In this document: positions 11,201-20,200 of the stretch, piece by piece
How positions within the stretch are numbered: the stretch's first letter is position 1
How the letters are laid out: each line of letters starts with the position of its first letter
The notes under the pieces: model-generated
Told to the model about the DNA's origin: nothing
The model's input: the letters and a program-made list of their open reading frames with translations, nothing else
Databases searched by the model: none
Source of the DNA: Pelagophyceae sp. CCMP2097
Taxonomy: Eukaryota > Sar > Pelagophyceae
NCBI GenBank assembly: GCA_026770575.1
Contig: MU657164.1
Span: forward strand, 1,271,070-1,335,069
Length of the DNA stretch: 64,000 nucleotides
Reading direction: 5' to 3'
Translations under genes and position numbers: made by a program

Positions 11201-14200
11201 GGCGCAACTGGTCGCGGCGCAAGCCGCCGCGCTCGCTTTATGCCGCCAACGCGAATCCGCGATCGACGCCGCCGTGGACGCGGCCGCAGATGCGCGCGCA
11301 TCCGCTTCGCATTCAACGGCGGTGCGTCTCTCTTTTTGTGAACACACTTTTGAAAACCCGGAGCTTTGGACAAGGCCACCGGGCGGCTTTTGCACCTCGT
11401 TCAGGAGACGCTCAACGGGGGCCCTGTCGAGGGACCTTGACAAAGGGGCCCACAAGACAGGGACCCACAAGACAGGGACCCAAGTCACCTGTCAAAGGCG
11501 CTTGTATCTATCACGCGCCACGTTGACTTTTGGAAAAAGGGACTAGACGTTTTACGTTGACTTTTGGAAAAAGGGACTAGACGTTTTTTTGGGGGTATCG
11601 AGGACCTGCCACGGGCCGGCAGCCGCGGGGCCGGAGTCTCGGCGGCCGGAGTCTCGGCGGCCGGAGTCTCGGCGGCCTTGCATCGGCGGCCTTGTCCAAG
11701 GTCCGAAGTCATGGCGTCTCGAAAAAAATGTGTCATGAAGACGCATCCTTTGAGACTTTTCAGAAGGACATCGCAGGGACCTTGTCACAGGGACCTTTTT
11801 TGCGGGGCTTGGAGCAGGGACCCAAGTCAGAGAGACCCACTCAACCCGGTCACAAACTTGGAGAAGATGATCACTGGGCTCTTGGGGACCTTGTCGCAGG
11901 CTTCTCCTCAGAGGAACTCGCCACTGGGACCCTTTCACGGCGACCCTTTCATGGCGACCCTTTCGTGGCAACCTTTCCGTGGCGACCTTTTCGCCGAGGC
12001 CGAGGTCAAAGGGGTTCTTGACACAGGGGACCTCGACACGGGGGTTCTTTTCACGGCGACGTTGCCAAAGGGGTTCTTGACACAGGGGACCTTGACACAG
12101 CCTGCCCCGGTGTCCTTATCGTCACGGCGACCTTGTCATGGGGACCCGTCACTTTGTCACCTTTTTTGTGCGGTGACTTTTTTGTGCGGGGACCTTGTCA
12201 CCGGGTTCTTGTCATCGAAACATTGCCACGGGCACCCTGTATCGACGACCTTGTCGTCACGGTGATGTTGTACAGCAGTTGCCACTTGAATTTCCAAAGT
12301 CCAAAACCAAAAGCACCGGCCAAAACCAAAAGCAAAAATCCAAGATCCAAAACCAAAGATGTCAAAATCTCAATAAGGCAGATATTTAAAGATTTCAAAA
12401 AATCTCGAAAGTCTTATTTTTGAGAATTGTGCGCAAAAATCTTGGAAATAGATAAAATCATAAATATCCGCCTCGTTGAGATTTTGACATGCCTTTGGTT
12501 TTGGATCTTGGATTTTCGCTTTTGCTTTTGGCATTCTGCTTTTGGTTTTGGACTTACGGAAATCAAGTGGGAGCTGTTGTATTGGGGGCGAACGTTACCG
12601 GGACCGATGCATTGGGGATCGAAGTCACAGGGACTTAGTCCAAGGGAACCTGATCACATCGACGTGCCATGGGACCTTTGCCACGGGTCTAAAAAACGTC
12701 CGTTGGGTCTCAAAAAAGTCCGCTGGGTCTCAAAAAAGGTCCGTTGGGGACCCTGTCGACGGGCCGACGGCCGCGGGGTCGGGTATCGGGGAACTTGTAC
12801 ATTTTGCCACAGGGACCTTTTCCGGGTCGTCTGTCACGGGGACCTTGTCACCGGGACCTTGTCACCGGGACCTTGTCACAGGGACCTTGTCACAGGGACC
12901 TTGTCACAGGGACCTTGTCATGGGGACATTGCCACCGGGACCTTGTCACCAAGGCGCTGTCACGAAGACGTTGTCACGGGGGCCTTGCTACGGGTTCACA
13001 GGGACCTTGCCACAGGGACCTTGCTACGGGTTCACGGGGACCTTGCCACGGGGATCTTTGTCATGGGAATCTCCTTTGTCATGGAAATCTTGCTGCGGAG
13101 AAAGGGGCGTTGTATCGGGCTCCGTCTCGTTTTCAACCTTTGTATCGGGGGCCCTGTCAGAGTGACCCTGTCGTCACGGCGACGTTGTATTGGGTTGACC
13201 GTTACGGGGACCCTTTGCAAAAAGAACCTTTGCAAAAAGAACCGTTGCAAAAAGAACCGTTTGCAAAAAGAACCTTTGCAAAAAGAACCTTTTGCAAAAA
13301 GAACCGTTGCAAAAAGAACCGTTGCAAAAAGAACCTTTGCAAAAAGAGTGTTGAGATGCCTTTTTTTTGAATGGCCAAGCACCTTGTCACGGGGACCTTT
13401 GTATCGGGGTTGTTGATATCGAAACTTTGCCACAGCGATGTTGCCGCGAGAAGCCCGTTACCGGGACTTTGTATCGGGGACCCCGTAACTGCGACCTTGC
13501 ACTTGGGCATTTGTATTGTGGGCCTTTGTATCGGGACGGAAGTCGTCGGGTTCTTGTCACTGTCATTCGGACCTTGCACTGGGGCATTCTCGCAGACCGT
13601 TGTCGCGGGGACCGTATTCACGGAAACGTGCATCACGGGACGTGGCCACGGGGAACTCGTCACGGGACGTATTCACCGGGGTTGTTGAGGGGGCGATCAT
13701 GGGGACCTTGGCCTCTGTGCGATTTTGTCACGGACCTTGCGGCGGGGACCTTGCCATGGGGACCTTTCACGTTGTATCGGGGTTCTCCTCAGACCTTGCA
13801 GTGCAACCTTGTCACAGGGGGATATTGGCCTCTGTGCGATTTTGTCACGGACGTGACCGAGACGTTGCCGGAGAAGCCTCTTCTTCGGGAAGCGGACGCA
13901 TTGGGGGCCCTCTTCACGGGGTCGCCCTTGAAAGGGACCTTGGTCAACTTGCGACGGGGACGTTGGTTTCTCGGGGCTCTCTTCACGGGCACCTCGGGGA
14001 CCTCTACGGCAAGTTTCCACGGGGGCCCATTTCCACGTATTCGCAGCGTTGCGAGGGAAGATCGTCCTTGCATCTTTGGGACCGGAGAGGGGAGCCGATC
14101 TCGTGGCGGACCGGGAGGCCCTCCAACGGCCCTTTCTTGACGGCCCTTTTTTGACGCACGTACGGCCCCTCGACTTGCTCGGCCGGCATCGGAGACCGTT

Positions 14201-17200
14201 CAAGTCCTTTTTCGGGGCCCATTTGAGGGTCCCTCGTCCGACCTTGCAACCGATAGGTCGCCGGCGCCGGCGCCTCTGGCCTCGCAGCACTGGCGAGGTC
14301 CATCGTGGCAAGGGTCGACGTTGTGGAAGCGGTCCAAGTCGAAGCGCCTCTCCCCGAGGCGGCCGCAAGCTGGGCGGTTCCACCGCCCCCGCAGCCGCTC
14401 TTGGAGCGGCCGGCGCCGGACGATTTCCCCGGGGCCGGGTCGGCTTGGCAGGCAGTGGCGTTGCAGAGATATCTCGACGACATGACTCTGGCGAAGGAAA
14501 AAAGCGACATGGCAAACGCGGTGCTCGAGTCTCGACTTGCCGAGGTCCAAACCCAACTCGATGCCGCCCAAAAGCGCTTCGACGACGACTCGGAGGCGCG
14601 CGATTCTTTAAGCACGGGCGGCGCCGTCGGCGGTCACGCGACGGATTTCACGACGCGCAAGTCTTCCAAAAGCGCGCCGGGCGCGGCGGCGGATTCGCAA
14701 GCGAGGCTGGAAAAAGGGGACAGATCGGAGAGCACCGAGCTGTCGACCGTCGTGGAAGACCTGAAACGCCGTTTACGCGCGGCAGTGAAGCACGGCGAAT
14801 CCCTCGCCGAGACCGCCGCGCAGGCGAATGCGGATCTGGCGGCGTCGCGGAAAGAGGCGAAAAGGTCGCAACTTCAAGTCGCAGCGGCCGAGAAAGTGCG
14901 TCGCGCTCGGCGGCCTTGTCGGGGCGCGTATGATCCGCGGTCTGCGTCCCAAGAGGCGCGGAAGAGCCCTTGGAGAGGGTCCGTTTTCGGGCCCTCCTGG
15001 CGGTCCGTTGAACGACCCGCCCGGTTCGACCTGGGCGGGCCCGTGCGCCGGCTCGTGCTTTGACCTTTGTCTAGGGGCGAGCCGACAAGGGAGCGAGCCG
15101 ACAAGGGAGCGGCCCCTTTGAACGGACCTCACAAGGGAGCGGCCCCTTTGAACGGACCTCACTGGTGGACCATGCTGGGATTTGCCGGAAGCGCGACGGT
15201 CCGTTCTCCGGCCCGTTTCACGGCCAGACGGGCCTGAAGAAGGCCGTCTCCCGAAGTGGCCCGTTCTCCGGCCCCTGGAGACGGTCCGTTCTCCGGCCCC
15301 TTTGAGGGTCCCAACGCGGTCCGTGGCGACATGCCCGATATCTTCAAAAACGCGGTTCGAAATGATGCCCCAAAAAGATGCGAAAAGATGCGAAAAGATG
15401 CGAAAAGATGCGAAAAGATGCGAAAAGATGAGCAAAAACGTCGCGGTTCGAAATCCAAAATGATCCTTTCGTACGTGGGCCTCTCGACGCGGCCCCCCAA
15501 ACGGCCCCAACGCCGGTTCGAGAGACGGCGCCTTTGGACGAGATATCCAGAGGCTGCTGCTTGGGGCTCGAGGACGGCCCCGAATCCGGTCCTCCGATCT
15601 CTGGTTCGGACTGCGCCGCGGTCCCTTGAGACGGATTGGATGCCGTCTCCTGACCCTCGACGAGGCTTCTGCGAGGGCCCACGACAGTCCATCGGTGGTT
15701 TGGGACGCTCGATGGCGGTGGTCTTGGACGGTCTTGGACGGTGGGTTTCGACGCTCGATGGCGGTGGGTTTCGACGGTCTCTTCCGGGCCTTGGGCCGTA
15801 AACGGGCCGTAAACGGGCCCGCAGACCTCGTTGGTCCATCTTCTCCGGCGTTCGATGAGGCTTTTGCAAGGGCCGAGACGCGCCCTCCAAAGTCCGGGAT
15901 GGATCTCTTTCAGGCATTTAGAGGACCCAATTAAAATCCATGAAATCCCGACCCTCGTGCGGCTTCTGGGAGGACCGAGCCGCGGGCCGAAACGGGCCGA
16001 GATCTCTTCTAACAGCCCGTAAACGGGCCCGGAGACGAACCTCCGCGACCCTCGGGAGGCTCCTGCGACGGCTGCAACGCGGTCGACGCGGCTCCCAAAC
16101 GGCCCTCAAACGGCCCTCAAACGCCCCTCAAACGCCCCCCAAACGCCCCCCCCCAACGCCCCCCCAAACGGCCCCGGAGCCGTCCCCGCCAATGGGCCCC
16201 GATCCGTCAAAGGAAGGCCCTCCCCCAGCAGGGGCGGGTGCGGGTTTGCCCTTCACCCCGCGGGTCGGGTTTGCCAGGTTTGCGCGTTTGGCCGACCCGT
16301 ATACCCGCGGGTCTGGCCGTGGCACAAACCCGAACCCGACCCTTGGAAGATGGGTTTGGTCGCTCGAAAACCCCGCGACCTGTTGTGTTTGGCACAAATT
16401 GAAGACCCCAAAACACCGCCGGCACCGGGTGTTGGACAGTACGGCCCTGCAAGGCCTCTTTCTAGGCCACTTGCACGGCCGAATGACCGCGCGGCCACTT
16501 GCTTCGGCCCTTTTCAAGGCCCCTCTCAAGCCCCCCAGCAGGGTTCCTTGCGAGAGACCAGGCAGTCTAGGCGACTCCGAGATACCGTCCCAGGGACCGT
16601 CCGAGGGCACGTCCAGGGGACGTCGCAGAGGGCCGCAGTCGAGGGGCCGGCAGCCAAGTGCCGAAGGGTCCGTCGAGGGGCCGCCAATCAGAGGCGACTG
16701 TCACCGAGGGCCCGTCTTTTTTTCGGCGAATACCGAACACTTCCCCAGTCCAGTGAACCGGAGGTACAGACCAACAAATCCTTAGGATTAGCCCCTACGG
16801 GGGCCCTTATCAAAGCAATGGTCGCAGAGGGCCCGTCGAGGGACCCTCAAAGGAACTGTCCAAAGGAACTGTCCAAGGGACCGTCCGAGGGACCGCCCGA
16901 GGGACCGCCCAGAGGGACGCAGAGGGGCCGCAGTCGAGGAGACGGCAGCCGAGCGACCGCCCAAGGGACCGTCCGAGGGACCCTACACGGGACTGCACCT
17001 CCCAGGCTCCCAGTAGGGAGACGGCGTGGTCGCTAAAAGAAAGATCCAACGCAAGGACGATGTTCGGATAACATCGTCCATTAGGATGACATCGTCCATT
17101 ACGTTGGATCTTTCTTTTCGCGACGACACGATGACTAACATGGCTCGGTCCGCTTCTCCCCGGCTCCCGTAGATGGATACATGGTGCTCTCAATCTCCAT

Positions 17201-20200
17201 CGGCTCCCTACGGGGGCTGGGAGGTCAAAGGGGCCGACGAGGGGCTGTCCACGGGATGGGTCAAAGGGACCGTCGAACGGGCTCTCGAAAGGACCGTCAA
17301 AGGGACCGTCCACGGAACCGTCGCAGAGGGACCGTCCTTGGGACTGCCCAAGGAGCAGTCCAAAAGAAGTGTCCAAAGGACCGCCCCAAACGACCGTCCG
17401 AGGGACCGTTCGAGGGACCATCCAAACGACCGTCCGAGGAACCGTCGCAGAGGACCGAGCCGTCGAGGGCCGGAAGGGTCCGTCCCGCGGGACGTCGCAG
17501 GGGGGCTGAGTCGAGCGGCCGTTCGAACGACCGTCCCATGGACCGTCCACGGGGACGTTTGATTCGGGACCCTCCTCGGGGCCCTCCTCGGGGCCCTCGA
17601 ATGGAACTGTCCAAAGGAACTGTCCAAAGGACCGTTCTTCGAAACTGCCGTCAAAGCGGCCGTTTTCCAGGACGCTCAAATTCCGGCTTTTCCAAGCGAC
17701 CGTCCTTTGGGGCGGTCCTTGGCCTCGAGCCGGGGTGCATTTGGCCTTTCGAGTGGCCGTTGGCCTTTCGAACGGCCGTTAGGAACGTTTTGGTGCTCCT
17801 CGAAAGGGCCTTCTCCGTGCTGTCTTGGTGGGAACTTGATTCGCCCTCGAAAGGGCCTTGAGCTCCGCGATTTGTGCGTAGGCTCAACGCTCGTCGCTGG
17901 ACGAGGCTTTCCGCGCCTCCAAGTTGTCTGCGCACGACGCCGCCGTCGCGACGGGCGCCGCGGAAGCGACAAGGGAGGAGCTCCACCATCTGGAAAGGCA
18001 AAGGGACGACTTCGTTGCGCTGTTGGAGGACGTTTTAGAGGACACAATCGACGTCGACAAGATCGAACACGTTTTGGAAGAAGATCGCAACCACCGAAAG
18101 TCGAAAGCGACGGTGCGGCTTGAGGCTGCTGTTTGCAAGATGGCGCGCGCCGACAGACGAAGGGCCCAATTCGTCGCCGTCGCCTTTGCGCCCCAAAACA
18201 CAATCGTCCTCTCCGCCAAGAAGACGCGCATTCGAGCTGCAATGGTTCGATACTCGAAACGCATCGAGGCGCAGCGCATGCGCGCACAAGGTTTGACGCT
18301 GGAGAGCGACGCGGCGGCGTCCGACGCCGCGGCGGACGCGGCGTTCGACGCCGCTGTCGAACCCGCAACGCTCGACGCCGAAACCGCGCTGGATCCAGGC
18401 AAGGCCGCCGCGGGAGATGCAGACGACCTCGCTCGAAGCGGCGCCCTGGACGATGGCGCTTGGGCGGGCGCTTTTGCGGCGCATCCGGCAGGAGAAGAGC
18501 TCGGGTCGGAGGACGAGGCCTTTGACTTTGGGAGGAAGCTTGGTTCGGACTGGTTCGGAAGGGCCATTTTTCCGTGGTTCCTGCGGCAAGAAGCCGTGTT
18601 CGAGGACGAGGGCTGGACTCTGGCGAAGGTGGAAGCTGCCGTGGAAGGGTCGGCCTTGAAGGACGTGCGCGACCATGCAGAGTGGTTGCAGAGCGCATTT
18701 GAGTGCGCGGAGGCGGTGCGAGGTCTGTGGGATTCGCTCAAAGTGAGATGGACGGCCAACTACGGCCCCAAGAAGTACTGCGGCCAGCGATCCATCTTCG
18801 CCCATTTAAAACGGTGGGTGAGGCAAGTTTCGGACGAGTTGCGTCTGCGGAACTGGGCAATTGAAGCCGTCCGCGCCACTTTAGCCGAAACGACTCTGGC
18901 AGCCTTTGACGACGCGCTCCCCGCAAACGCGTCAAAAGAGGCGGTGATGCAGGCGTGGCTGAAAGCGGTCAAGGCGGTGCCCGCGCATTCGGTCCATTCC
19001 CAGACTTGGCCAGGCCAAAGAGCCTCGGCACGTTTCTTGCCCGCCGCCTCCAAACGAGCATCGTCTTCCGCGTCGAGGCGCGCACCGGGCTCTGGCGCTC
19101 GGGAGAGGGCCCAAGTCGGCCACACGTTGGGCGCTTTCTTGGGCCTCGAGCCGTCTCCCCAGGGCGCTCTTCGAACAGATGCCGAGACGGAGCAGTGCAT
19201 CGAGGAGACGACGCAGGGCTTGGCCGAGCGAAACTGGGACGTGGGCCTTGCGCGGGCCCTTTTAAGTGGGCCGCCTTTACAAGTATTTCAAAAGGCCGTG
19301 GATCAATGGGCCGAGCCGTCGCCCGTCGAGGTGCGCGCGGCGTGGACAGAGGCAGTCGGGACCATCGCGTCTGGCGCGTCTGCGGGCGGCGTCGACGGCG
19401 CCGCGGCGTCGGCGGGCGCCGTCGACGGCGCCGCGTCCGCCAGCTCACAGGCCTCCGCAGAGGCAAAGTCGACCTGCAACTCCATCGGCGCTGCCACCGC
19501 TTTAGAGGCCGCCGCCGCCACGGCGCACGCGGAGAGACCGATGCAGCACGACGAGGGCCTTGCTCCGTCGACGGAACTTTGTTCGCGTCCGACGTTGTGT
19601 GCGGCCACTGCGGCGACGGTGGCCCCGACGACGTCCGACGCCGGGCGGCGCGCGGGCGCGTTGCCGACGGGCGACGCGCCGGCTGTGGCGTCGACGACGG
19701 ACGCCGCCGTCGCCGTCGCACCGTCGACGACGGCCGCCGCCGCATCAACCTCGCAGCGGGAAGTGAATCGTGACGACCCAGCAGCCTTTCAGCGCGCCTT
19801 GGTCGCCGCCGTCGCGCGCGGCGCGGCGCGCGGTGGTCAAGCGGCGTTGGCGGCGCCGATTCTGGCGCGGCGGTCGTCGTCGTCGATTTTCGAGGCCGAA
19901 GCGCAACGCCGAAGCGACGCTTTCAATGCCGCGGCTCTGGACGCCGCGCGCGAGGCCAAGGGCGTGGCGGCTCTAGTCCGGCAGTGTGTGCAAGGCGGCA
20001 AGAAGACGGGTTTGTCGGAATTGGAACAATGCGACGTCGACCGAGTCGCCGCCGTTCTGGCGTGTTACCGCGAAGGCAGGTGGCAGTCCATGTCGACGAC
20101 GAGCGACGTCGAGGTGGAGAACGCGGCGACGCTCGCCGAAGTTTCGCGCGTGCGCGAGGACGGCGGCAGGGACGCATGGGCGCCGGTGCAAAAGCGGCGT

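Noticed and set aside
12835..12920. Regular repeats resembling a CRISPR array
   Set aside because: Units are head to tail with no unique spacers, and the setting is a eukaryotic intron.
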